Assembly (NCBI GenBank): GCA_007258455.2
Contig: VDFB02270651.1
Span: 486,387,151-486,451,150 of the forward strand
DNA length: 64,000 nucleotides
From: Sequoia sempervirens
Taxonomy: Eukaryota; Streptophyta; Pinopsida; Cupressales; Cupressaceae
Reading direction: 5' to 3'
Below are positions 10,304-21,716 of this stretch, in pieces; position 1 is the stretch's first letter; each line of letters starts with the position of its first letter. The notes under the pieces are model-generated. The model was given only the letters and a program-made list of their open reading frames with translations, did not search any database and was not told the DNA's origin. The position numbers and the translations under genes were made by a program.

Positions 10304-10655
10304 CTAATTTTGCTCCCTAGGAATTAGAGTAATTCTAAAAGCATCAAAGTCCTCGATTAGATTCCAAACCCTATTTCTGTAAGCGGCCAATCTTTTATTA
10401 TGGCAAGTATATTGGTTGTGAACCTGTTTGATAATGACTTTAGAGTCCCCCATCACCATAAGAGATGTGACCTTCTTTTGATGAGCAAACATTAAGCCCC
10501 TAGCAAGTGCTTCATACTCTGCCACATTATTTGTAAAACCAAACTGTAGCCTATAGGAAGCAAAGTAAGTCTTCCCCTTTGGATTGGTTAATTCTACCCC
10601 TGCTCCACTTCCTGATTTGGACTTGGAGCCATCAAATTTCAGGATCCATAAGTGA
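10304..10655 (-). pseudogene. Archaeal-type RNase H (aRH) upstream of RT in element B
   Basis: The frame reads WILKFDGSKSKSGSGAG, FTNNVAEYEAL, and LMVMGDSKVIIKQV, giving the expected acidic residues Asp (FDGS), Glu (AEYEAL) and Asp (GDSK). It ends in IPREQN before a stop at 10301-10303. This is the second RNase H typical of Tat-like elements. It lies before RT, whereas in element C it lies after the usual RNase H (39660-40022). Downstream, a linker with NNIPKGMVALERIFD (10051-9857) leads to RT. I recall the same order in some angiosperm polyproteins but cannot verify it here. Confidence 0.8.
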
Positions 10656-10726
10656 TATGGGGTTGGGATCTCTTTCCTTTTCTAGCCTACAGTCTTTTGC
10701 TTGGTAGAAGTATATGGCGGCTTGGA

Positions 10727-11968
10727 CTAGTGTTGATCATTAGTACTTGAAGGCAACTGGGGGCACAATTCATCAAAAGATTCCCTCAAATTGAAAATTT
10801 GTTCAGGAAGGGATTCTTGAACCTCCCTTTGAGCTAGGTCATGATTTGGTACCTTTGTCATCAATTCCCTGGGCATTGGAAGGGTTTCGAGAGTAGGTGT
10901 AATTGGCAAAGAGTGAGATTTCTCAGTCTCTTGTGGTAATTCAGAACACAGAACATGAGTCTTCTCTAGTTGAGAAGATGATTCCCTCTTAGCAGAGCCA
11001 GCTCTCATAAGGATGGTTGCATCCTTAGCTTGAAATGGAAATTCATTAGTAGGGGTCTGGGGTTGGCAGTCACCAGTTTCTTCTAGCCTGGAGACATGTT
11101 TTAAAATGTCGACACAGGGTTGGAAAGTTAATTCAGAGTGATTCTGGTAATGCACCCTACACCAATTAGGAAGTAGGAGACTCCACATATCGACCTCCTC
11201 TCCCAGTACCAGCCTATCCTGTTGTAATTTCCTTCTTAGGACTTGCTGATTAACAGTAACCATTGGGTTATTTTATTGTGAAAGGAGTAAGTCATCAGAA
11301 TGAAGTACTGAAAAGGTCATTATTTCCTCTTGTTTGTAAACTCCTATCTCAGTTTTGAAATAGGCTACTTCATTAGGGGAATCATATTCAGTGATCATGT
11401 GTTTGAGCCTGGGCTCACTTTCAATTCTGATCTTGATTGCTATTCCTTTCCAGGATAGCCACATGTGTGAGAAATCCAAAGACAAATACCCACCTAGACT
11501 TTTCATCAGGTCTCTACTCAAGAGCATACCATAGGTTTTTGGGATATCTGCGACTTGGACATCCACATAAGTTTGGATCCTTGGATCAAATCCAATCTGT
11601 ACATGGATTATTTTAAGCTCTCCTACCACATTAACTTATGTTTTATCTAACTGGATAACCTTTTTATTTGTCTGGAGTGGAATCAAACCTAACTTCCTAC
11701 AAATGGAAAAGGGCATGACATTCCCCGACGCCCCAGAATCTAGCAGATAGTTATGTAAATTCTTTCCAAAGATTCTCAAACTTAGCAAGAAAGGTGGAGT
11801 ACCAATCTTACATTTGTAGAGAGCTGCATTCATCTCATTAGTAGGAGTCGCCATTTGTTTTCCTTTTGACCTATCTGCTTCCCCCAAGGCTTTCAACAAG
11901 ATTTCCTTTTGAGTCAGGCACCATTTCAAAATATCAAAGAAAGACATTGAAGTCTTCTGCCTCTGCAT
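10727..11968 (-). pseudogene. Aspartic protease and linker of element B
   Basis: The protease that would cut the polyprotein. The active-site loop is NYLLDSGASGNVMP (about 11745-11710), with Asp-Ser-Gly intact. The second half reads GMLLSRDLMKSLGGYLSLDF (about 11535-11475), the usual beta core. A stop at 11633 divides the domain. The linker 11263-10727 has no recognised domain and is rich in Glu, Ser and Pro; it leads into the aRH region. Confidence 0.8.
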
Positions 11969-12334
11969 CTCTGTAATGAAATCAAATTTTGAATCATTCC
12001 TAACCTGATATTTAGGAATTGAAAATGAATTACCTTTGTTCTAATAATCTGATGGTCCCTTTGGTGGTGGTGGATTATTATCAGCATTCTGATTCGGGGG
12101 AACCATGTTGTTAGGAGGGGCAGAGGTCGTAAATGGCCCTCTGTTATGATTTCTAAGGAAATGGCCTTCTTTGGTTTGGAAGGCTTGGGCATCATAGACA
12201 TCTTCTACCACTTCATGTCTTCCTAGTTGGGAAATGGTAGCTCTTCCTCAAAGATATCATATGCCATGGCAGTATCCGTTGATCCACCAGATTTGTTGGA
12301 TGCACCCTAGAATGGAGCATCAGCTTGGGCTATC

Positions 12335-13880
12335 TTAACTATTTTTTTCCATCTCTGGGCAATTTACCTTAGAATGGACCGTAGTATCATGTAGTCTACA
12401 CCAATTAGTCATGAGGTTGAGGTCTGCCACATTAGCAGTGTGCGGCTTCTCATCTCCCGCTTGATAATTGTGGGAAACTCCTCTGTTATTGGGTCCAATA
12501 TTCCATGGCCTATGGTTTCTAAGCATTTGATTGTATCCTCTATTCTGATTTTGATAATTTTGATTAGAGGAGTTTTGGTTTTGGAAATTCCTATTGGTGT
12601 TCTGGTTGGTATTATAGTTCTGACTAGGATTTTGGTTAGGATAACCACCCTGATTAGAATATCCTCCCTGATTTTGAAAACCTTGGTTTTGGTTTTGAGG
12701 GGGATTTTGTCTAAGTTGATCCATGTCATTAGACATCTGAGACAGTGTCTTTTTGAGAGTCTCCATCTTGTTGGTCAGTTGGAGAGTCTTTTCATTTTCT
12801 ACACTCTTCACAGCAAAAGATTGATTAACTGAACTTGATCCTCTAGCTTGATTTTGGTAATTTTGATTTTGCTAGGAGGAATCCTGTGGACCATTATTAA
12901 AGAATGGAAAGGGGGGTGAACCTTGGAATTCAGACATGGGTTCGTATTGGGAATAGGACATCCCTAGGACCGTATTGAATAGAGGGGGTGGATTGGACAT
13001 TAGGTATCCTAAAGGAGGGAGAACTCCTCCTAGACTCCCAGATTGCAGACTGATCTGCTGTTGCAGCTGAATGGCGAGATGAAATACCTTAGCCAAAGAG
13101 TCAGTTTCATTAGCACGATATGTCCTTTTCAAGAACAAGCCAATCAAAGGGTCTATAGCCCTTAAGTATGCCAAGATGGTGATGTTCTCAGCCACCAGAT
13201 AAGGATCCTACAACCTTTGATACATTCTCTGGAACCTGGTGTTGAATAGAGGCAGCAGTTCATGGTGTTCTTTTCTTATAGTGAAAAATAGGTGGTAAAG
13301 GATGGCAGGATCTACATAAACCCTAAATTGATTGATAAAGGCATTCTCTAAATCAGTCCAACCTAGAACTGACCCTCGGGGTAAGTTCAGGTACCAATTG
13401 TACGCCATGTCTCTCAATGAATAGGGAAACAATTTGCATACAACATCCTGATGAGCCACCTGAACACTGGTACAGGCATCTTTAAATGCATGTATGTGCT
13501 CCTTGGCACTTCTTGACTCCCCATGCATGTACTTAGGACATAACCTCTCTGGGTTATTTGGGAGATCATGTATACCTCCAGGGATAGTACCTAATGGTGA
13601 AGGGTTATTGATAAAGTAAGCCATAGGTCTCAGCGATGATACAGGTTGAGCAGGTTGTGGAATGGGTGAAAGTGGTCGGTGAAGTGGTGTAGGTGGATTT
13701 AGTGGAAACCAAAGTGGGGTGAGCGGTGGTGATACAGGTTGGACCAAGACTCTACAAGCCCGATGCCTATGCCCAACATGGGTTTGGAGTTCAACAAATA
13801 GTTCAGGATTCTAAGAAGATCTAAGAACTCTCTCGAACCTATCTTGTGAAAATGACCCAATGTGAGCCAGCTTGTTCATT
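12335..13880 (-). pseudogene. Gag of element B
   Basis: Capsid-type protein. The frame opens near 13880 (MNKLAHIGSF), with a stop soon after. A Pro-rich stretch and the retrotransposon gag domain follow: FPYSLRDMAYNWYLNLPRGS and ENAFINQF (about 13440-13330). After stops at 13205 and 12869 comes a strongly Asn/Gln-rich tract (about 12710-12520, QNQGGYSNQGG-type repeats). A knuckle-like WCRLHDTTVHSKVNCPEM (about 12400) has C-H-H-C spacing. The N/Q tract resembles those in the gags of C and D. Broken by stops. Confidence 0.8.
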
Positions 13881-13885
13881 AGGCC

Positions 13886-14936
13886 CTCCTTCTAGCACTA
13901 GATCTGTTGATGGCCAAAACAACACAACAACATTAAACAGAATATCACTATTCTATTTCTCCTAAAAGAGAAAGACAACATATAGTAATCTAACTCCCAA
14001 GGTCTTGGTAGTTGGTTCTCAACTGTGCTGATATTGCTCAATGGTCAATATGATTGTAATGTTCAAGGGGCCTTTGTTGGTAATAAAGAACAAGAATGGA
14101 TAGCATCAATTAGTCTACGTTTGGGGGTTTTAAACAAAAGAAAAAGATGAAATAGAGCTTTAAATCAGAGAAACATGAATAAAATCCTTATGTATCCAGA
14201 CATGTAGATCAACAATGAGTGTTCATTCTACCTAACCACAACTACAGAAAGATGCAATCCATAGAATAAAGTACGCTACTGCATACATCCAAAAAGCTAA
14301 TTCAGATATCATCAACGTTCACTAAACTTACTTCAAACAAATCATTCACTAATCATCCAAAACACAGATCAAATGAATACCATAACAATTTAATTCATAG
14401 ATAATCCAATGATATGACCTTGAATCCAGTTCCTTCTATTGATTTTCATCAAATAAAGAACAATTAAGCACAGCAAAACCACTAGCGTATGGATTAATCA
14501 TATATCATTAACCTTATCAAAATGGATCCAAACTTTGAACATCATAACATGAAAATGTATCTAAACTTGTAAAATAATCAAACTTTTTACTAAACTTACC
14601 AGAGTATCTTTTTAAAACATTTGAATCCTAGATCTAGTTTCTATCCTTTATCCTCAGGTGGCTGATCTTTCTTCAATTAGCTGACCTTTACAAATTACAT
14701 TCTAAAAATACATATAGGGTGCCACATGCACAAGTTTCTCAATCCTTAATCAAGATCCACAGTTCATGGAGTCAGAACTGAACGTAGAAGTGGACTCGAG
14801 AACCCCTACTTTCAAGGCTGATCACTCTATTGTACAAAAAGGAAGATGAAATCCATGGATTGGACTCAGAGTTGAACTTATGTCAAAATCCACAAAAAGA
14901 GGAGAAGAGCAGATGAAGTATGACGCAAAGAGTCAG
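13886..14936 (-). other. Spacer between coiled-coil frame and gag of B
   Basis: About 1 kb with no convincing reading frame, LTR ends or known motif. It is AT-rich, with an oligopyrimidine run before gag on the minus strand. It could be a leader or a degraded LTR. A primer-binding site was looked for near 13900 and not recognised. Confidence 0.4.
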
Positions 14937-17900
14937 TCACTTCCGCATTGAATGCTCAAGGATGTACTCGTCATAACTAGAGAATACCTGTAGAAGAGTA
15001 TCCAAATCCGGCCCATCCAACCAAGCACTTTCAAATTTAATTCTTTCAAATTCTGTAGAAACTAACTTTTGCATCTCCTTTAGCTTAATTAGCTCCTTTT
15101 TAGCAACTCTCACCTCCTCCCGGATATCCATAAACTGATCTAGCAATAAACTCTCCCCATCATCTCCTTTTTGCATGATCTCTTCAAATCTATCCCTCCA
15201 TCTCTCCTTTAATTTATCTAATGACAGGCCTTCTTTATTGGAGGAATCTAAGTTAATCAAAATGGCCACAACTGCCTCTAACTCAATCATCTGTTGACTC
15301 AAGTCCTTACTCATTTCTCAGAATTCTTCTTGATGTCCATGCATAGCTCTTGACTTGTATCTTATGATACTGACAGTATTTTCCACAAAATATTCATTAC
15401 CAAGCTCAAGAATGGAATATTCTATCAAAGTGGATTTGGGCACTTTGCTGACATCTTCAAGTCTTTTAACATATTCCTTATATTCACCATCTTGCTTTTC
15501 CAAATCCTTAGCCTGTTGGTCCAGATCCTCTACTAACTCAAGAGCAGCTTTATGAATCTTAGCACCCTCAACAAGAACATCATCAACCTCCCGTTTGAGC
15601 TTATCCAACCACTTTTCCATCATCCCCACCTTGCTTTTCATCTAAATCAAATCATCTACCTCCCTCTTTGTTAACAAAACCGGGGATTCATGAGGAGCAG
15701 CCTGTTGAGAAATGGGACTAGAAACATCTTTTAAGAAACCATGGAGTTGATCCAATTGAGCCTTAAGCTCATCCTTCCCTTGCTTATCCTTGATCATCCA
15801 GGTTTTGGTTGAAGAAGCCACAATATCAATCAAACTCATTTGTTGATTTCTTGTAGGCTTTCCTAAATTTACTGCCCCCAACTGATAATTAGTGATTTGC
15901 ATGTCATCACGGCTCTTCTCCATTATAGGTATGGCACATTCAGCAATGATCTCTCCAGCATCAGTGAGCCTAGTGGAGTGAAGAACCTGGGCCTTCTTCT
16001 TAGGTTTCTCCTTCCCAATTTCTTTCATCATTTCTTCCCAGTTCAACGGTTGTGGTTGAACAACTTGTTTTCTCTCTAAGTCTAGCTTTAGCCAAGTAGG
16101 AGCAATAGGAGTAGTGGTTGCTTGGGCTAAAGAGGAAGCAACAGTGGTGGAAGATAGAGGTTGCAACAATGTAAGCTTTGGTTGAGAATCAACCTCCTGC
16201 ACATTTTGTTGATCACTTTGCTCCCTTTCCTGTGCTAACTTTTTTGCTTCCTCTTTATCCTTTTTCTCTTGCACCCTTTTAGCTTCCAACTCCTGCCTTA
16301 AGCATTCCTCTTCTATTCTCTTCTTTTCTAACATTTCATCTCACTTCTTTTTCAATTCTTCAACATAGTCCCATGCTTCTTTGGACTTCTTTTCATGTTT
16401 AGCGATCTCAGCAGCCTCTCTTTCCCTTTTTAGGTGTTCTTGATCTTCCCTTTTTCTACAGGCCTCCTCTTGTTCCTTGAGTTTAGCTTCAATAGCTTCT
16501 TTTTCTCTTCTTTGTTGAGCCTTTTCCTCTTCAAGATCATGAATTTTCTATTGCATTATCAACCTATCCATTTCTTCTTTAATTTTGAGCTCTTGCTCCT
16601 TTTGTTGTTGTTGTTGAGCTAACTCATCGGCCTTCACCTTATCTTCTAACTCCTTTTGCTTGGCTGCCAACTCAAATTGTGCATTGGCCTCCTCTTCTTG
16701 TTGCTTGGATAATGCCTCAGCTCGTTCCTTCGTATGGGCTTCCCTTTTATCATCCTCAAAGAGTTTCCATTGATCTTCTTCAGTTAATATGTGTTCAGTC
16801 ACTACATCATCTGTCATATCCAAAGATGTCAAAGCCATATCTTTATCAGATGCAGTCTTTTTTGAATTTGTTTCAATATTATGTATCTCGATCTGATCCT
16901 CCATTTGTTTTAAAACCTCTGCTTCATCATGAACGGCTCCCTTTGGTAATTCTTGACCTAACTCTTGTGCCTCAGAGGGCTGAGTAGATACCTCTCCTAC
17001 AGCAGATGTAGAAGCACCCACCTCTGCAGTTCTTTCATCTTCATGTACCTCTGGGAGGTCTTGAGGAACCACCTCGTCTTCTTGTGCACTAGAATGCATA
17101 AACTCTAAAGGCTCCTTAGGTGCCATCCTTCTTTTTTCCCTCTTATATCCTTGGGTGGTACCTGTAGCCTTCCTCTTCTTAGATGATGTAGCCTCGGTTT
17201 GATTAGCTCTCAAACTCACCCATTGAATACTCCTATCGAGCACTGGTCCTGCAATCTGCATAATGTCAATGGTCTCATCCACACTCCAATCTATTAGATC
17301 AAGATCCTTAGTTCCAATCTTGGTTGCATCATACTCGGGATCTAAAACTATCCCATCATCGGATAATGTGTCGGGAATGTCTTCTTTTATCCCAAACTCA
17401 ATCATGAGTGGGATGGGTATCCTTTCATAATTCCTCCTCCTAAGATCATATTCATCTTGTATGTCCTCCCAAAAATCCTCCAACAGATTAAAGTGCTTCT
17501 CAAAGACACTGGGGAGGAAAGCGTTCATCTTGTCTTTGGGGTCATAGCATTTCCTGGCAGTGTACAAGCCCAACTTCAAATAGACTAATTCATCACAAAC
17601 AATCTTAGTTACCTGAATGTGCGGATAGCAAAAGGGCCCAGCTTCATTGGAAATTTATGGCAACCTGTCTTGTGTTTGTTGCTAAACTGGAGATTGACAG
17701 CCAAGGCTTGATAAATAAACTCCATCAAGATGATTCTATCACCACAACACTTGGGTATCAAATGGGGATGACCGTCAAAGCTTGCTAACCTGAAATAGGT
17801 GAATGTGAGGTACTGGATAAACCAATGTCCCCATTCATTCACAAAATCCATTGCCTCCCTGCTAAGTCTATACCCAGCATCACCATTAAGCTTGCTAATT

Positions 17901-18849
17901 ATGACATAAAGAAAGGCATCATTAACCCTTCTATAATGTTGCTTTGAAGCATGAAAGGTGAGCTAGTTATAATATTCCCACACCTTCTTTTGTCCTTGGG
18001 CTTCCCCCAATATACCAACTATCTGAAGTCCAGGAAAGATTCCCACTCGGGAAACTACATAAACTACATAGGAATTCATAAAGAAACGCTTGGTTTCTCT
18101 CACCTTTATCATTTGATTGTGAATTCTATCGGATACTACCATGGACCAGTCAAATTATTTCCTCCCATCCAAAATAGTTTTGATGAAAGGAAACATCCAT
18201 TCTTTAAATAGCAAAGCATCCCTTTTGCCAAATACCCTAGAGAGGAACATGATTATATCTCTAATTTCCCTACTTAAGTTTTCCCTCTTAGGCTGGTCTG
18301 GGAGCTTGATCAGAGACTTCTTCTCTACCCTCATCCAAGTCTTATTCATATGAAGTCTATTCCTCTCCTTATTATCACTATAAAGCTTCAATGCCTTCGC
18401 TTCATTCAATTGCTTAGGCTTCTTCACATCAAGTATATGAAACAGGAATTTGATCATTTGAGGTCTGAAGTCAATAATGACATTACCCTTCACATCCACA
18501 CACTGCCTAGTAGCAGGGTTATATGCTCCAGCTACTGCAAGAATCAACTCCGGACATTGAATAGACAGGGGGAAGAGTGCAACATGTGCCAGCCCGGATT
18601 GAACAATCCTTTATGTCCTTCCTGTAATCTGCTCTTCAGTGAATGTCTCCTCATGCAACTCTCCATAATTAAAAGGACCCAAATTGGTGTCAGTTATGTC
18701 AGTCCAGTCGGAGTCAATTTTACTAGCTGTGAGGACAGCCTCCCTATCCTTACATCTCAAGGTATATGGGAGTTGCTCAACTTTTATTTTCTTTGGCCTA
18801 ACTCCTTGCCATGAAGTTTCACCTGGTTGGCTCCTTTGAGAGGCCTCAT
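14937..18849 (-). pseudogene. Long coiled-coil reading frame, function unknown
   Basis: I do not recognise this protein. From ATG at 18849 a single co-linear product of roughly 1,300 residues can be followed with about ten stops. The N-terminal third is globular (MRPLKGANQ start; AGAYNPATRQ at about 18525). The middle (17579-16900) is acidic and contains a basic KKRKATG-type cluster near 17180. The rest is Lys/Glu/Gln-rich coiled coil (16800-16340), then a Pro/Thr-rich stretch and more coiled coil to 14937. Several stops look like C-to-T changes (CAG to TAG, CGA to TGA). It shares strand with element B and ends 1 kb before its gag, so it may be a first ORF of B, as in Ogre elements. A separate decayed gene is equally possible. 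Confidence 0.55.
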
Positions 18850-18875
18850 CCTATGCTCCCTACATCTCTCAATAC

Positions 18876-19892
18876 CTGCAGCAATTTCTTGTATTAGATG
18901 AACAAAACATCTAAGTTAGTCAATCGTATAATCACTGCTCCATCCTCCTAAGATCATTTACTTGGTGAAACTAGGCCTTTATCAGAGGTGAAACCATAGA
19001 AGCATCAGGCATAGACAATGTTTCATATCATGTGGCGGGGCCGAGATCGGAACTAGACAAGGAACAAAACAATCAAACATGGGACTGGAACGGGAACTTG
19101 ACTAGAACATAGTCGGAGGCGGGACCGGATCAGGAACCGGACCAGAACATAGTCGAAGGCGGGACTAGAATGAAAACCGGACCAGAACATAGTCAGAGGC
19201 AAGACCGAAATAGGAACCGAACTGAAAACAAAAGTTAGTTATCAAGTTCAACTCCATCCCCAGACCCGGTTCTGGCTAGAGTAAAGACAATAGCATCATA
19301 ATAAGGAATGGGAGTGGATCAATTCCAGCAAACAGAGAGTATTAAAACAAGGCGGTCATATGAACGAATAAACCCTAGGTCATATGGGCCCCGACGGAAA
19401 TCAGAAAGTGCTCAGCTTAAACCTCCAACAACTCCTCTGTACAGAAGTCATTAAAACCATGTACAGGTTATATTATAAAACCCCAATTCGCTCGATACCC
19501 TATTTGCAAAAACTAGGGCACGACGAGAAACCGGTATGAACCCAAAACAACCGCGATAAACCAAAACAGGGTCTCAAAACGAAATTCATTACCTGAGTAA
19601 GGAAACCCATTCAAAATTGAAACCCTAGTCAAAACTAGAGCACGACAAAATAGACTTGTCACGAAAGCAACAACAGAACAAACGATAAAGCACAAACAAT
19701 AAACGGAAACACAAACCCAACAAAAACAAAACAGGACAGAAAAGAAAGAAAGAACAAAAAAAAACGAACAAAAAGAATAGAAACAAAGACCAACTGAGCG
19801 AACAAATTCACAAAATAAACCCTCTTGTGAATATGCTAAAACGACACAAACGAAAGAACAAAACGGAAGAAAGAAAAGAAAAAGAAACCTAC
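18876..19892 (-). other. Probable leader intron of the coiled-coil gene
   Basis: On the minus strand a donor TTTCGAG|GTAGGT at 19893/19892 and an acceptor TTGCTGCAG at 18876 bound 1,017 nt of T-rich sequence. The acceptor lies about 27 nt before the ATG at 18849. The intron holds the 40-bp repeat array. Splicing is inferred from sequence only. Confidence 0.45.
19080..19223 (-). repeat. 40-bp tandem array, 3 full copies
   Basis: AGAACATAGTC recurs at 19104, 19144 and 19184, exactly 40 bp apart. Each unit also has GGAGGCGGGACC- and GGAACCGGACC-like parts. The array is GC-richer than its surroundings and shares words with the larger repeats at 20160-20735. Confidence 0.8.
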
Positions 19893-20159
19893 CTCGAAAC
19901 ACTCCTTAGGATTGACCACAAATTCGCCAAGATTCGCTTCGCAATTCGCCCCCGCAATCAAATCAATTCTCTCAAGAGTTTCCTAGCCATAATTTTCTTA
20001 AACACTTCGCATGATAATAACAATGAGGCAGTTTCAGCATAATTAAACCTTTATTCAATAATTCGCGAGTGCGAACAGGCTACATTTAATGCCATAAATG
20101 TGGTAGATTGGGGACGGAGCCAACGACGCGAACAGACAGTTAAGTCATGTCAACGGAAC

Positions 20160-20735
20160 ATCAAAAGGTAAGGCGGAAGCAGAGCCGGTCGGGAACAAGA
20201 TAGAGAAACTACACAACGTTCCCTATTTCATCTCCAACCCCGGATCCGGCCTCGACAAAAGGACCAACCAAAAACAACAAACAGAAACAGAAGCGGAGAC
20301 AAAACCGAAATGGAACTTTCACAAAGTTCAAAGTTCCATTCTGGGTTCGGATTTGGTCCCAGCCAAAGGAAGAGAACAACACAAGAACAAGGGAAGCGGG
20401 TTCGGAGCGAACACCGGACTTGGCCCAAACAACAAAGAAAGCCAGAAATAAAAGGAGCGGAAGCAGAGTCGGGACGGGAATAAAAAATGGAAACTTGAAA
20501 ACTTCCCATGTGAGTTCCAATCCCAGTTCCGATCCCGTGCGAGCAAACAAACAAAACACAAGGAAACAAGCAACAAACAGAAGGACGAACCAACCCAAGG
20601 GTTATCCAAAAACAAACACCAAAATAAAAACGAAAGAAGAGAGAAGGCGGAGTCGGAGTCAGAACCATATCCGAACTGGAAACCTTGAAATAATTCCAAG
20701 TCTAGATTTGGTTCTGGACCCGGCTCCGGCAGAAC
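20160..20735 (-). repeat. GC-rich repeat, about 4 diverged units of ~150 bp
   Basis: On the minus strand each unit runs from a GGATCCGG- or GGAACC-like core through GTTCC to TCCGCTCC or TCCGCCTT. The units are separated by T/G-rich spacers. Cores fall near 20720-20640, 20545-20450, 20370-20280 and 20255-20165. The region could be the promoter or LTR of the minus-strand unit that follows. Overlapping hydrophobic frames here are by-products of its composition. Confidence 0.5.
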
Positions 20736-21057
20736 AAAAGAGAGACTTAGGAGCAAAAACAAAGAACTCCTAAGTCCCAACCAGACAACCAAAACAAAAA
20801 GAAAAGGGGGACCCTTTTTGTTCCAAAATAAAATAAAATGGGGTGGTTATGCAAGGCATAACAGGACATTGTGAAAATTATGATGTTTTTGACATATACA
20901 TTTAGTTTGGAAAAATTAATCAAGACAAGTGTTTGTGGTAAAATAAACTCACTTAAGCAAGATAATTAAAAAATTGAACCCCACATGACCATTTGGAGAC
21001 CGGTCGCTCCCATTGAACAACCAAACCTTATGCCTACTATCATACAAGGAAAACATT

Positions 21058-21229
21058 ACAAACATTGAGTCCAAAACCATTGAGTTCTATTGTCCAAATC
21101 ATTGAGTTCCATTATCCAAAATCATTGAGTTCCATTATCCAAAATCATTGAGTTTTAGTTTACCAAAATCATTGGGTCCTATTTTCAAAATCATTTGAGT
21201 CCTATTTTACCAAAATCATTGAGTTCTTG
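21058..21229 (+). repeat. ~24-bp tandem array, 7 copies
   Basis: CAAAATCATTGAGTTCCATT and close variants recur seven times with units of 22-25 bp. The array sits just before the first recognisable sequence of element D; no LTR is visible next to it. Confidence 0.85.
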
Positions 21230-21716
21230 GAGTATTATCACTTTAGAGGTATAACATGTTTCTCACTACCTTGGTCTTGGAAAACAAAGGTTCATTCTAG
21301 GTCAACATTGGGTCAAACATTTCACTCGCTCCTTCATCAAAATTCATCCTTCATCTCACCAAACTTTGCAAAAACAAAATTTACACCAACACTTTGTGAC
21401 TTAAACATCAATCAACCAACCCCTAACTTATCTACTTTGTATGTGAAATGAATCCTTTTCCATGAATTTGGTTAAGTTAGTTATCATCTTTGGACTGTTT
21501 TATCTTGAAGGTCACAAGTCTACCCTAAAGATTCACAAGTTCATAAGCATCCTTTATCCAAACATCACACAATCAAAATTAAGTCAAAAGTGTCATCCCA
21601 AAATGTTTGCAAAGATCACTTCCCATATCATCCACCTTTTCATCTTCCATTCACATCATTGGTCCAAAACACCTTAGAGTTTCACTTTTGCAACAAGGTC
21701 AAAACACAAGAAATAC

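Larger units (their letters stand above)
8228..13885 (-). mobile_element. Ty3/gypsy element B with two RNase H domains
   Basis: Read on the minus strand, the order is gag, protease, archaeal-type RNase H, RT, usual RNase H, then the start of integrase. The integrase zinc-binding region and core are missing because element A's LTR begins there, which suggests A inserted into B. No LTR of B was recognised. The 5' limit is uncertain: if the coiled-coil frame at 14937-18849 belongs to B, the element reaches about 20.8 kb. Confidence 0.75.

Noticed and set aside
13886..13930. Primer-binding site of element B near TTTGGCCATCAACAG
   Set aside because: Does not match a tRNA 3' end that I can name, and no LTR end borders it.
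20209..20792. Three overlapping minus-strand hydrophobic frames
   Set aside because: All three frames are open together, a sign of T/G/C-rich repeat composition, not of coding.
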